Assembly (NCBI RefSeq): GCF_964340395.1
Contig: NC_135561.1
Span: 671,001-735,000, forward strand
Source: Glandiceps talaboti
Taxonomy: Eukaryota > Hemichordata > Enteropneusta > Spengelidae
Length of the DNA: 64,000 bases
Direction of reading: 5' to 3'
Under the pieces are notes generated by a model, which was not told the DNA's origin, ran no database searches, and saw only the letters and a list, made by a program, of their open reading frames with translations. Every line of letters starts with the position of its first letter. The stretch's first letter is position 1. Shown here one piece after another: positions 38,810-50,952 of this stretch. The position numbers and the translations under genes were made by a program.

Positions 38810-40209
38810 AGCTCCGCTGTCAGCGAAAGCTGAAAGCGTAGCTTTAGGTATAGGTGGGTATTGAGGTATAGAGAGTAGAGTGAATCATAGGTGTCCGTCA
38901 AACTTTTATATTTTTACTATCTACTCCATAAGTGACAGTCGGAATTCTTCGATATTTGGTGTGCATGTTCCCTGGGGGGAGGCTATTCAGATTTGTTCAT
39001 GCCAAGTTGATCTGTGCCATTTTCAATTTTTTATGATTTTTTTTCATAAAATGTCATTTTCATCAACTCCTTGAAAACCTCTTATTAGATTGCTTTGATA
39101 TCTGGCGTGTTGATGCGCAGGGGGTAGCTTACTCAGATTTGTTAATTTCAAGTCAGCACATCCTCATTTTTATTTTTTATGATTTTTTTTTTGTAATTTG
39201 AAAAAAAAATGAATATGTTAATGAGCATAATGACCGACGCCATATTGGAAATCAGTCGACGAGACTTTAAGTAAACTGCCACTTTTCAAAAGACACTATT
39301 GACGTCAAACAAGCAATGTAATATGTGCTATAGTCATAATTCTACGCATTGGGCGCCCAAATGACAAGCGTTTGTTCGAAACAGGGTTGTAAACTTCAAA
39401 TCCAATTCTGCACCCTTCTACATTATCAGCCAATCCGCAACATCCTCATTTGCATACTCTATCCTGATTCGACCAGAAGCTGAAGGTGACCTCATTCGAC
39501 CGAGCGATTTTCCACAGCAAGTATCTTGAGTATCAGCACAGGACGTTCTTAGTACTCACTAAAATCACACTTCAGACCCACTATAAAAGTGTGATGTTTT
39601 CAGATAACATGTAACTTGTGGTTAATTCTATATTGTCGTGCAATTTGGAATGACAGTGAACCAGAATTCAGACAACTTGCGTAAGGAAGGGCATGCCAGG
39701 CATGCGGTTGAAGTTTAAATATGGCCGACAGTTCACATGTAAAGTTAAACGACATGAACGTGTCTTGCCTTTCCAAAATGCAAATATTTGGCAAGTAAAA
39801 ATAATTAAAATAATTACAACTTTAATTTGGCTTCAGACTTTGCATTAGGTTTTGCGTATCTTTCCCCGTTTTACATGTAAATCCGAAAAGGTTCTCTCTC
39901 ATCATGTCATCAGTGTCAGTGATCATACCGCGCGGGGTAGTCCTCGGGTGCACGAGTCTGTATTACTGACTTGACTCTAAACACCGGAGGGGGAGGGACA
40001 TTTGTCAGAATCGAGTCCCGAATTCCTCCGTATGCAAGCAGGACTACGTGCGGGGCTTCTTTGAGTACGAGCGAAGTGAGGCATGTTGAGGTATTTTGTT
40101 GAGAATTATAAATATTGCGAAATGTCAAGTACAAGGTTTAAATACAATGGAATGATGCTGACAGGCGCCGGTCACAAAAAACACTGTGAATTACAATATC
40201 AGACGATGT

Positions 40210-40733
40210 ACATGTATGTATTAATCGCCGACAATCCACCCGTATGCACGAGGGACTAACCCGGAAGCAAGTCGTTGTCAGCCATACGTTACAGTGGTAA
40301 CATCGTCCGAGAAATCGCTGCGTTCAGAGTGTCACTGTCATTATTCACAGAATTGTTGTTTTCGAGTGAAAACCCGTCTTGAATTGTATAACTCTAACAA
40401 ATGAAGACATGTCAAGTTATATTTTGAAAGTTGTATCGCTAGTTTGAGACGATTTTCTCACGTACTATAGTACTATCGAGGCTTACTTGGAAGTAGTAGG
40501 ACCTTACTCCAGTTCATCGGGAAGTTTAGCCAGTCCGATGATTCTTTCTGGTTTAGTTTACAACACTTTTGATCACGCAGATTTTGTTGTTGTGATGAAA
40601 AGAAATTAAAAAAAGATCATTTCAACCATTTCGTTGTGTTTTCTTTGTGAAAGGTAACCGAACATGAACGAGTGTTACCACTGTAACGTATGGCTGAGAA
40701 TGACTCTCTTCCGGGTACTTGAGATTGTCGCCG
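40210..40733. repeat. Internal fold-back segment in Helentron-like copy 1
   Basis: The arm AGTCGTTGTCAGCCATACGT... at 40270-40301 is inverted at 40674-40705 (...ACGTATGGCTGAGAATGACT), about 29 of 32 bases paired. Outward from the arms, a degenerate GCCGACAATC on the left faces GATTGTCGCCGTAC on the right. The segment behaves like a nested ~500-bp terminal-inverted-repeat unit carried by the larger element. Confidence 0.7.
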
Positions 40734-41250
40734 TACGCAAACTAAGATGGCGATTAATACATTTCTTCCCTATATATATCTACCACAACTAGAACAAGTT
40801 GAATGTTGTTGACTTTGTAAATTTGTTAGAAAATTGAAATTCAAATTGCCTCAAAATTATTTTAGATCCCTAGTTTATTTCATTCTTCATTAAAATTTTC
40901 CAGGGTTACAGCTGTAAGACACTGGAATTACTTATAGCCAACCTCAAAATCCTCTTTTTTTCTTTTTCTTGTGTGCATTTCCCAGTCATTTTTTTCTGAG
41001 ATTTTGTGCAATTTTTCATAACAGTAGATTTTTGTTATAAAATGGTGACTATGGTATAAAAGTACAATACATTACCAACTTCTGTGTAAAATGTGTTTTA
41101 TAGTGAGACATCATATGAAACCACTAACCACTTTATTGCATCGCTAAAACAAAACTGCATAGTGACTTGAAGAGCTGAAGACCTGAACCACTTCTACATG
41201 TCACCAAAATAAAAAATTAAATTAAAAAAAAACAAACAGCGGAGCTATTC

Positions 41251-41264
41251 TGACCGATAGGTCG
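41251..41264 (+). other. 3' terminal hairpin of the Helentron-like element, copy 1
   Basis: GACC-GATA-GGTC stem-loop with a flanking T/G wobble pair, 4-5 bp before the 3' boundary. The identical hairpin in copy 2 is at about 48296-48307. Confidence 0.6.
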
Positions 41265-41483
41265 CTTGTTTTTATTATCAGACATTTCATTAGAAATGCT
41301 GTGCTATAACATTTCCTGCATGTATTTGAATATTTTCCTAACATCCCACTTTTCTGTATATTATGCTTTGTAAGTTTTCATCCCATAAAAATCTCTTGTT
41401 TCCTCCCTTTTGAAGTCTGCGTGTATCAAATAACAAATTCTTCATTTGTTGCTCATGTAATGTCTTACAAACATATGTACACA

Positions 41484-41515
41484 TGCACGTACGCGCGCGT
41501 GCACACACACACACA

Positions 41516-41556
<41 letters not shown>

Positions 41557-41590
41557 ATACACACATACACACACACACATGTATGTATGT
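41484..41590. repeat. (AC)n microsatellite with alternating purine-pyrimidine flank
   Basis: ACGTACGCGCGCGTGCACAC leads into long AC runs and then ATACAC units. The CG/CA alternation is a classical Z-DNA-prone composition. Confidence 0.93.
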
Positions 41591-43479
41591 ATAGATTGAG
41601 AGTCATAAAGAACACTAGCCTAACCATTCAGCCAGGTAATACCAGCTATTGATGTACTCAAACAGTTCATGAACGTGACCTTCATGTAGCCTCCTCATCT
41701 CAAAATGCATGACCCCCCCTATTGATGGAGTAATCCTGTCGTAAAACCACCCTTAGGGTGAAAATATCAAATTGAAGCAGTGGTGAAAAGGTCAGGTAAA
41801 AGTGCATTCTGTTGTTCACTCTTGAAACCTCAAGAGAACAAGTTGTTCTAGCTAAGTGCTGCCTAGTGCTACTTTATATAGCTATTCAGAACACACTTTT
41901 CTTCACACTGTATGTGGATGGTAAGCTGTCTTGTGATAAATGTCTCACATCTGGAAGTATATGAAAGGTTTGCTGTTTTTAAATTGTTTGAAATAATAGC
42001 GTTGTATGTTTTCTAATAGATATTTTGGTGGTTTTTAAAGCAATAACTTTCTCACTGCTATCTTAGACATTTTTAAGCAAGTTTTTATAGTTTAGACCTG
42101 TCCAAAAATTGCTGTGTGAATGTTCTTTCTCTTTTTGACTTACAAAAATAGGAAATAAACAGTCTGTCATACAATGATACATAAATGCATATACCTTGGT
42201 TAATGGCCAATGTTGTATCTAGATTTAGATTTTAACAGTTGAGTAGCCAGAGCTATATTGGCCATGAACAAAAGGAACCTGATCTTCTCCCTATGTTACC
42301 ACTGAAATCCAAGACTGTGAGATTCAAACATTGGGGTTTAAATACACACTGGTTCATTTCATGTGGTCTTGCTGATGGTAGGAAAGCTTGGTACCAGTAT
42401 TCCCTACCAGAATACAGCATATCTGCATAAAGATCATTGTTATGTAAAATCATATTTTTCCCTTTTAAAGTGCTATGATGTAGAGAAAACAGAGCATATT
42501 ATCAATTGCTGGTTACATGAATATTAGTTATAACTGTGTAAAATCAATTGTTTGGAATACAGATTAGGGCAATATGACTCTTTTGTTAGCCCAGAGTCTA
42601 TTGTCTCCCAATAGTCAACATCTTCACATGACTTGACTAGACTAATAGAGTGCTAGCTTAGACACTAGTGGTCTTAGTTATACAGCATGATGGTTATAGC
42701 ATAGACATTGAGGAAAGTTCAGCATCTATGGTTATATCCAGCTAGTAAGACTATAGACTTAAACGTCAGTGTCATTGTGTTCTATACTATAGTCTAGTTC
42801 TATCCCTTCATTAAATCTCAAGATTAGAGATGATTAAATACTACCATATTGGCATTCCAGATGAATGGTTTCACTGAATTATCATAAAGTCATGGAAATA
42901 ATCAATTAGATTGACATTATTTATTCTGTGTTGGTTTAACTTTATATCTGTGAATTACCATTGATATGTGTACAGTTTTACAGTACAGGTACTAGTATAC
43001 TGTGAGGTATAAGGTGTGTACACCTATTTAACAGTATATTAACACTTGATTGCTACTCAATTGTCACATTGACCATTGCACTGCATGTTACGTACCTCTA
43101 CTATATCCTGTTGTACTGTGTTTTTGCCAAGGTATGAGAACCTTGTTAGTAACAGAGGTGGCAAATGTGGTAAAACTGGCATAGTACACCCCCCCCCCCC
43201 CCCCCCGTAAAATGACCCTGATAGATTGCACATACTTGAAGTACTTTCCACCCACAATAAAAACACATTGTATGTCTATATCCAATAGCTTTGTCAAATT
43301 TAACATATGATCAACTGTAAAAGCACCAAAATAGTAACATTAAAAAAGGAATTCAGGTGTTCAAACAAGTTTTATTGATATGTTGTGATAAATTTATACA
43401 TTCTGAGATGTGCTGGTGGGAACTATGATAAGAAGAGTATTTTTGGCCTATAGTTATATTATGTAACATTTAAAAGATG

Positions 43480-43483
<4 letters not shown>
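41591..43483. other. Syndecan intron, no gene seen
   Basis: Short frames at 42239-42453 on both strands lack splice support or recognisable content. A C homopolymer lies at 43189. Confidence 0.45.
43189..43206 (+). repeat. C homopolymer
   Basis: Eighteen consecutive C residues. Confidence 0.9.
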
Positions 43484-43547
<64 letters not shown>

Positions 43548-43596
43548 CATGCATGCATGCATGTATGCATGCATGGCATGCATGTATGTGTGTATG

Positions 43597-43627
<31 letters not shown>
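43484..43627. repeat. Compound microsatellite (GT)n(ATGC)n(CTGT)n
   Basis: About 60 bp of GT, then ATGC/ATGT tetranucleotides, then CTGT units. Confidence 0.96.
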
Positions 43628-44123
43628 TAGGAAAATTTGCCCATGTCGCCCTCCATAAGTGAAATAAAAAAGTAATTTAATAATGTACGTGACATAAATT
43701 ATGCAGTACAGTACTTACTGCTAACAAATTATACTTGCTGACTATATGGAATATTTCCATACACTAACAGTTAATAATTCACATGTCATATTTCACTAAT
43801 TGAACCACATCAATTGAATTACAGTATGTAAACACTATTGTCATTTAACATGTCTAGTGTTGTTAAAGATATATGTTTATTTTCTGGTAATGCTGTACAT
43901 ATCACATATATGATGTATATCATATTTGAAGTGTTAAGAAATGAAGAAATGGGGATTAAAATCCAACATACCCACCACATTTCATGCAAGGACAAGTCAG
44001 GTTATATGCACAGTGTACATGTAGGTTAATTTTACTCAAGCACATGATACATGGTGGTAAATGACAACATTTGATGTCTTTCTTATTCAGCTATTCATTC
44101 ATTTATCCATTTGTTTGTTTGTG

Positions 44124-44141
44124 TCTGTCTGTGTTTCTGTC

Positions 44142-44192
<51 letters not shown>

Positions 44193-44361
44193 TTGTCCAT
44201 TCATTCATCCATCCATCTATTCATCCATCCATCCATCCATCCATTCATTCATTCATTCATCCATCCATCCATCCATCCATCCATCCATCCATCCATCCAT
44301 CCATTCATTCATTCATTCATTCATTCATTCATTCATTCATTCATTCATTCATTCATTCATT
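44124..44361. repeat. Compound microsatellite (CTGT)n(CATC)n(CATT)n
   Basis: CTGT units to 44191, then alternating blocks of CATC and CATT to 44361. Serine/isoleucine/histidine frames through it are artefacts. Confidence 0.97.
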
Positions 44362-46253
44362 TTGCTTCCTCCACTTCCATTTCTTGTCATACATTGATGT
44401 GTCAATGGTATAGTGTGTAGAATGTAAAAAACCTTTCTTTCTGACATGGGTTCATAAAACTATGATTAAATATATAAAATTGTCAGTTGAATTATTCTGG
44501 TCCATAAATCTTATCAGTAAAACACATTAAATCTTGGTTCATTCTTTAGATTTATTATTTCATACATCAGGCAGGCACTAGAGAGTGTGTGTGTGTGACT
44601 GGTGTTATGTCTAGTTAGCTTATAGACAGTTAGACTGGTATAAACAGTGATGTTGTATATTCACTAATGTGTGTCACCATAGATGAATTATTCAGAGATT
44701 TTAACTAGAGAAATCATGTGCACACATCAACATATCAATCTCTCAATCGTCATCATTGGTTACCATGGTAATGGATGATGCAGATGTCACAGTGAATTGT
44801 AGATGTCTTGTTTCAAATCTCAGGAGGTCTGAAATTAAAGTAACGTACTGAAAGTCTTGTGAGTCCTTGTTTCCTAAATGCTACATAGGAAAATTTGGTA
44901 GAGGTTTTAGATTTAACTACATTTTATTAGCTCCGCTGTCAGCGAAAGCTGAAAGCGTAGCTTTAGGTATAGGTGGGTATTGAGGTATAGAGAGTAGAGT
45001 GAATCATAGGTGTCCGTCAAACTTTTATATCTTCACTATCTACTCCGAAAGTGACAGTCGGAATTCTTCGATATTTGGTGTGCATGTTCCCTGGGGGGAG
45101 GCTATTCAGATTTGTTCATGCCAAGTTGATCGGTGCCATTTTCAATTTTTTATGATTTTTTTTCCAAAAATGACTTTTTCATCAACTCCTCATAAACTTT
45201 AAGTCAGATTGCTTTGATATGTGGTGTGTTGATGCACAGAGGGTACCTTACTTAGATTTGTTAATTTCAAGTCAGCACGTCTTCTCTTCTATTTTTTATG
45301 ATTTTTTTTTTGAAATTTGAAAAAAAAATGAATATGTTAATGAGTATAATGACCGACGCCATATTGGAAATCACTCCGCGAGACTTTAGGTAAAGTGCAA
45401 CTTTTCAAAAGACACTATTGACATCAAACAAGCAATGTAATATGTGCTATAGTCTTAATTCTACGCATTGTGCGCCCAAATGACAAATATTAGTTCGAAA
45501 AAGGGTTGTAAACTTCAAATCCAATTCTCTATCCACCCCTCCTACAGAATGGTTCATTCCAGTATATGCACCTCCCTCATGATCAAGTTTGAATGCCTGT
45601 GAACTGAAGTGTATGGGACGATTTTTGACAGAGTCAGTCGTCAATAAAAACGATAATACTCTTTCTAAAATTACCACATTTTGAAAGGGAAAGTACTTTG
45701 TGGTTCATTTATGGAGTTTTGTTTTTGTACGATCAATATTGGTGGCAAAATTACAGCGTCAAAATTGCCGATGTGGTAGTTCCATACGGCGACAATCTCA
45801 AGTACCCGGATGTACGAGGGACTAACCCGGAAGCTAGTCGTTGCCAGCCGTACGTTACAGTGTTAGCATCGTCCGAGAAATCGCTGCGTTCAGAATGTCA
45901 TTATTCACAGAATTGTTTCTTTCGAGTGAAAACCCGTCTTGAATTGTATAACTCTAACAAATGAAGACATGTCAAGTTATATTTTGAAAGTTGTATCGCT
46001 AGTTTGAGACGATTTGCTCACGTACTATCGAGGCTTGGACCTTACTCCAGTTCAGCGGGAAGTTTAGCCAGTCCGATAATTCTTTCTGGTTTAGTTTACA
46101 ACACTTTTGATCACACAGATTTTGTTTTTGTGATGAAAAGAAATTTAAAAAAAGATCGCTTCAACCATTTCGTTGTGTTTTCTTTATGAAGGGTAATCGA
46201 ACATGAACGAGTGTTACCACTGTAACCAGGAGGGTCTATGCTGTAACGTATAG

Positions 46254-47740
46254 CAAGGGTTCGACATACACGTACACGCTGGTCCGCTATCCCGCGAGTC
46301 GAGTAACTTTCTGTGATAGGTATATTAGTAGGGAGCTCAGAATTCAAACCACCGGCTATATGATGAATTCACGGTCATAGTAAAATTCATTTGATTTTTA
46401 ATTTGCTATTTTGACCAACTCCGGTTGTCTATTCGCGATAAAATTACGATTAGTTTGGAAACGGGGTAGATTTTCTATGATTCCGTGTCATAAAAGCATG
46501 TGTTGTGTAGTTTTCGAAAAGCACACCCGGTGGGAAAGTCGCCCAACAGGCGATCTCGCGCCATTGCTGTACTACGTGGCACTTTATTCTGGCGGGGTGT
46601 CTCTTGAAAACGGGAATAGCGAAGGATGAGCCAATCAAGTGAGACCTTTCAAATGTAGCTAATATTATAGCCAATAAAATTAGTTGTACGATGATTTGTG
46701 TATAATAAGGGTAAGGCTGGCCTCAACACTGTACTGGCCACGTTCAACGGAAGTAAGTGAAGCTCAATCCTAACAATGGTGGCTGTCAAAATCGGAGACG
46801 CGATTTGACCGTGTTGTTATTTCAGTGAGTTTATTCAGCAAGAAAACAACGTGTTCTATGTTTTTGTACTTCCTACATGATGTGATGATCGTTTTTTTAC
46901 CGGTACAACTTACAGCCTACAATGAAACTGCTAACTTAGTTAGTAACACTGACACGGTACGATTCCGTGTTCCGTGTTCATGTTTTGGGGCACATTTCTA
47001 AATACGCGAAACCAGTTATTGAATGTGTAGTGGATATTGATATTCAGTTTGAAAAATTAAAATCCTGAACTTTATTTTGCGAACGGTTTTGTCATTTCTT
47101 AGTAATTATAGGGCCGACTGTATCACGTTTAACGTTTATGTCAACCCGGAAGTACATAGACACGAAAATAGACGAAGTGACTTGTACATGTAATTAGTAA
47201 CAAAATTTTGCTGTAACTGCTGGTAACCTTCAAATTTATTTATTTTTATGTTGTAAATACATTCTAATATGCACTAAGGACAACACTATAAAGACTTGCT
47301 CCATGGGAAGGTAATTTTTTGTCTTTTAAAAATGCAATAGTTAGATCAATGTGTACCAGAAATGTTATGAGCTAGAAATAAGACCACATAACATCTTATT
47401 ACTCCCCCCCCCCAATTAAGACAAACTACTCACAGAAAGCAACAAAAAAGAGAAGAAGCTCCAAAACATAAAAAAGAGAATAAAATTACAGTAATGAGTT
47501 GATGATGCACAAACAACTACAAAGAAATAGACAGTTCAATTACAACACACGGTTTGAAATAAATATGGGGTTTGGAAAAGTGAATTAGAAGTAGAGCAAA
47601 AACTAAGAGAGATGAAGAGCCTAAGTGAACAAGCAAAAGCACTTAAAGATAGGACCACCACATTTTTTGCAGGACTACTACGTTATCAATTTTCCTAGTC
47701 CTGTGGGATAGTGACTTTTTTACTCTAGTGTCGAACCCTG
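46254..47740. mobile_element. hAT-like insertion (non-autonomous) inside Helentron-like copy 2
   Basis: This 1487-bp block is absent from copy 1. It starts CAAGGGTTCGACATACACG and ends TAGTGTCGAACCCTG, giving an inverted end of about 12 bp (AGGGTTCGACA). The CAGGG-type end is common among hAT elements. The expected 8-bp target duplication is not clean: CGTATAGC on the left and GAATTGGC on the right agree poorly. No transposase frame remains. The interior is richer in CpG than its surroundings and has CCAAT motifs (46632, 46671). Confidence 0.55.
47558..47698 (+). pseudogene. Possible decayed coding remnant in the hAT-like insertion
   Basis: A short open stretch reads NKYGVWKSELEVEQKLREMK and continues with a Lys/Glu-rich, coiled-coil-like part and TTTFFAGLLRYQFS before TAG. 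It is closed upstream by TGA. Composition looks protein-like rather than random AT-rich translation, but it is short and I do not recognise it. It may be the tail of a lost transposase or captured exon. Confidence 0.25.
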
Positions 47741-48824
47741 AATTGGCTGAGAATGACTCTCTTTCGGGTACTTGGGATTGTCGCCGTACGGAAACTAAGA
47801 TGGCGATTAATACATTTCTTCCCTATATATATCTACTACAACTAGTACAAGTTGAATGTTGTTGACTTGGTAAATTTGTTAGAAAATTCAAATTCAAATT
47901 GCCTCAAAATTATTTTAGATCCCTAGTTTATTTCATTCATCATTAAAATTTTCCAGGGTTAAAGCTGTAAGACACTGGAATTTATAGCCAACCTCAAAAT
48001 CCTCTTTTTTTTCTTTTTTTTGTGTGCATTTCCCAGTCATTTTTTTCTGAGATTTTGTGCAATTTTTTATAACTGTAGATTTTTGTTATAAAATGGTGAC
48101 TATGGTATAAAAGTACAATACATTACCAACTTCTGTGTAAAATGTGTTTTATAGTGAGACATCATATGAAACCACTAACCACTTTATTGCATCGCTAAAA
48201 CAAAACTGCATAGTAAAGAGCTGAAGAACTGAACCACTTCTACATGTCACCAAAATAAAAAATAAAATAAAAAAAAAAAACAGCGGAGCTATTCTGACCG
48301 ATAGGTCGCTTGTTGTAAATAATATGTAGTCATTAATGTAACAACGACTAATGTTAAATAGGATATTTACAACTGTACACTTTAAGTTAGAATTAATCAT
48401 TATAGTGAGTAAATATATCAGTTGTCAAATATCCAGCCACTCTTGATCATGATGTGTCTATTTTTCCAGTGTCTTTCGTGTAAGCATCATGTGTGATTGA
48501 TGGCATGTAGGAAATGGAAATAATACATTACTACTTAGGATATTGTGCTGTGCTTTACATTTACGTGTATGTATCCGTAGTTGAATATTTTGTGATGGGT
48601 TTTGAGTCCCTGAAGACATTATACATGATGTAGTGTATATCTGTAAAGCTGAATTTACTACAGTGTGTATGGGTATTACTCAAAATAAATGGTCTCAATC
48701 ATGTTTATAGCCTGGAACCTATTCTCATTACATGCCATTCCACTTCCCTTGTATGCATAGTGACGGACAGCATGGATTCTATGTGTATCTTGAACTTATG
48801 ACATTCACCATGTGACGTAGCTTT

Positions 48825-49530
48825 CTTAACTGAATATATTTGATTTATTATTGAATTGTGTGTGGAGTGTCTTCTCAAATGTATAAGTTGTGATTAAAAA
48901 CATTAGAAAGATGGAAACGTTGTAAGCATCTATCACTTGGAAGTGTATATATGTACATTGACTATTTGTTAAAATTCTGATGTGGTTTTCTCAACTGTAT
49001 ATCTGTGATTTATTGTGGAATTGTGCATGGAGCATGTTTTCAAATTTATCCATTGTGATTTTAAAATATTTGAGAAAGACGGAAACCTTCTAAGCATCTA
49101 TCACGTCGATCATAAATATAAATATATAAATATGTTGACTTTTTGTTAAAAAATTCTAGTTTTCTCTTCTCAATATCATTGATCATGGTATTGTGCATGG
49201 TGCATGTTCTCAAATTTATGTTCTGGTTAAAAACATTGGAAAGATAGAAACATACAGGACTATCATTTTGAAGTATATAGGTATGTTGACTTTGTTAGAA
49301 TTCTAGTTTTCTCGGCTTTGAATATAATATCTTAGTGATCATTTCTGATTAAAATGTAAAAGAAAGATTGCAGCCTCTCCTTACATGTAACATCCATCAC
49401 TTTGAAGTATTATGTGGATGTTGACTTTTTTCGAACTTTGATGTAATTTTCTCAATTGAAGATCTTGTGATTAATTATGGAATCACACACACAGCATGTT
49501 CTCAGATTTATGTTTCATTCTTTTGATTAA
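48825..49530. repeat. Strongly diverged tandem repeat, about 140-180 bp unit, about 5 copies
   Basis: The recurring order is TTCTCAACT, GTGATTTATT.TGGAATTGTG, GCATGTTCTCAAATTTAT, GATTAAAAACATT, GAAAGATGGAAAC, ATCTATCACTTTGAAGTATA and ATGTTGACTTTTTGTTA. Copies differ by many substitutions and deletions, so this is an old array compared with the neighbouring 22-bp array. Confidence 0.75.
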
Positions 49531-49845
49531 AAAGTAATGCTATTCAAACAATGGGCACATCTATCATCCTGTAGTAAATCTGTGATAAAATTATTTATTT
49601 ATTTATTTCTGATAAAATTATTTATTATAGCCAATTCTGTATTGCATCAAATTTTGCTCCCTGGCCAATGTTCTGCTAAGCCTAACCCTTTAGCCTACAG
49701 TGGCTTGCATTTATGAATGCATTTGAAAACGTAGTAAGTCTTACTATTGGCGTAAGCTGTAAGCTGATATTGGAAATAGAATATAGATGTATTAATTTAT
49801 ATGCATTATTTACATTGTGATATCATACATGTACATATTCTATGT

Positions 49846-50645
49846 CTAGTTAGGCCTGTGGTACAGATTTGTTAGGCCTGTGGTACAGATTTGTTAGGCC
49901 TGTGGTACAGATTTGTTAGGCCTGTGGTACAGATTTGTTTGGCCTGTGGTACAGATTTGTTAGGCCTGTGGTACAGATTTGTTAGGCCTGTGGTACAGAT
50001 TTGTTAGGCCTGTGGTACAGATTTGTTAGGCCTGTGGTACAGATTTGTTTGGCCTGTGGTACAGATTTGTTTGGCCTGTGGTACAGATTTGTTAGGCCTG
50101 TGGTACAGATTTGTTAGGCCTGTGGTACAGATTTGTTTGGCCTGTGGTACAGATTTGTTTGGCCTGTGGTACAGATTTGTTAGGCCTGTGGTACAGATTT
50201 GTTTGGCCTGTGGTACAGATTTGTTTGGCCTGTGGTACAGATTTGTTAGGCCTGTGGTACAGATTTGTTAGGCCTGTGGTACAGATTTGTTAGGCCTGTG
50301 GTACAGATTTGTTTGGCCTGTGGTACAGATTTGTTAGGCCTGTGGTACAGATTTGTTAGGCCTGTGGTACAGATTTGTTTGGCCTGTGGTACAGATTTGT
50401 TTGGCCTGTGGTACAGATTTGTTAGGCCTGTGGTACAGATTTGTTAGGCCTGTGGTACAGATTTGTTAGGCCTGTGGTACAGATTTGTTAGGCCTGTGGT
50501 ACAGATTTGTTTGGCCTGTGGTACAGATTTGTTTGGCCTGTGGTACAGATTTGTTAGGCCTGTGGTACAGATTTGTTAGGCCTGTGGTACAGATTTGTTA
50601 GGCCTGTGGCATATATTCGTTAGGCCTATGGTACAGATTTGTTCT
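49846..50645. repeat. 22-bp minisatellite, about 36 units in two forms
   Basis: Units are TTAGGCCTGTGGTACAGATTTG or the same with TTTGGCC. Otherwise they are identical until the last two units. The A and T forms are intermixed with repeated sub-patterns. Confidence 0.96.
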
Positions 50646-50952
50646 GTGTAATATGTATACATTGGCGTTCTCATTTCCTGGTGTATATGTTGGCCCTAGG
50701 TTTGATTTGTCAATCGTTCATACAAATTTGATAGTACACATTCATATTTGCGTCACTAGATATATAAATGTTGTGCATGTACTGCATACATGTAGTAGTT
50801 CAGAGACTTGCCTATCTGAGACAAAATAGTGGTTTGGTAAACAAACATTTTCAGAGACTTGCCTATCTGGTTTGTGAACAAACATTTTCAAGCCTGATAA
50901 CCAAGTCTCTGGGTTAGGCGTATAGATTCAAACAATATTTATGTGTTAAACC

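Larger units (their letters stand above)
38810..41268 (+). mobile_element. Helentron-like non-autonomous element, copy 1
   Basis: It starts AGCTCCGCTGTCAGCGAAAG and ends GACCGATAGGTCGCTTG. The first 11 bases (AGCTCCGCTGT) recur inverted as ACAGCGGAGCT at 41237-41247, about 21 bp before the 3' end. They are followed by the hairpin GACC-GATA-GGTC near the terminus. An inverted repeat that is terminal at one end and subterminal at the other, a 3' hairpin and insertion between T residues are features of Helentron/Helitron2-type elements. No helicase/replicase coding remains. A second copy at 44929-48312 shares both ends, which fixes the boundaries. Superfamily assignment is my inference; the repeat itself is certain. 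Confidence 0.75.
45785..47788. repeat. Internal fold-back segment in Helentron-like copy 2, split by an insertion
   Basis: TACGGCGACAATCTCAAGTA... at 45785-45809 is inverted at 47765-47788. The same arms occur in copy 1 about 500 bp apart, whereas here they are about 2 kb apart because of the 46254-47740 insertion. Confidence 0.7.
44929..48312 (+). mobile_element. Helentron-like non-autonomous element, copy 2, interrupted by an insertion
   Basis: Same orientation and same ends as the copy at 38810-41268. The first ~600 bp and last ~570 bp are about 95% alike by eye. The 11-bp inverted repeat is at the start and at 48281-48291, with the GACCGATAGGTC hairpin before the end. Internal parts differ: 45526-45780 does not match copy 1, and 46254-47740 is an extra hAT-like insertion. 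Flanks are T at both sides, with no longer target duplication. Confidence 0.75.

Noticed and set aside
42239-42453. Overlapping 63- and 66-codon frames that look less repetitive than the surroundings
   Set aside because: The plus frame lacks an ATG at its start, neither frame has convincing splice borders, and no domain is recognisable.
38880-45202. Similar frames beginning MNHRCPSNFYIFTIYS at 38880 and 44999
   Set aside because: Similarity comes from the shared Helentron-like DNA. The frames end at different points and show no protein-level constraint or domain.
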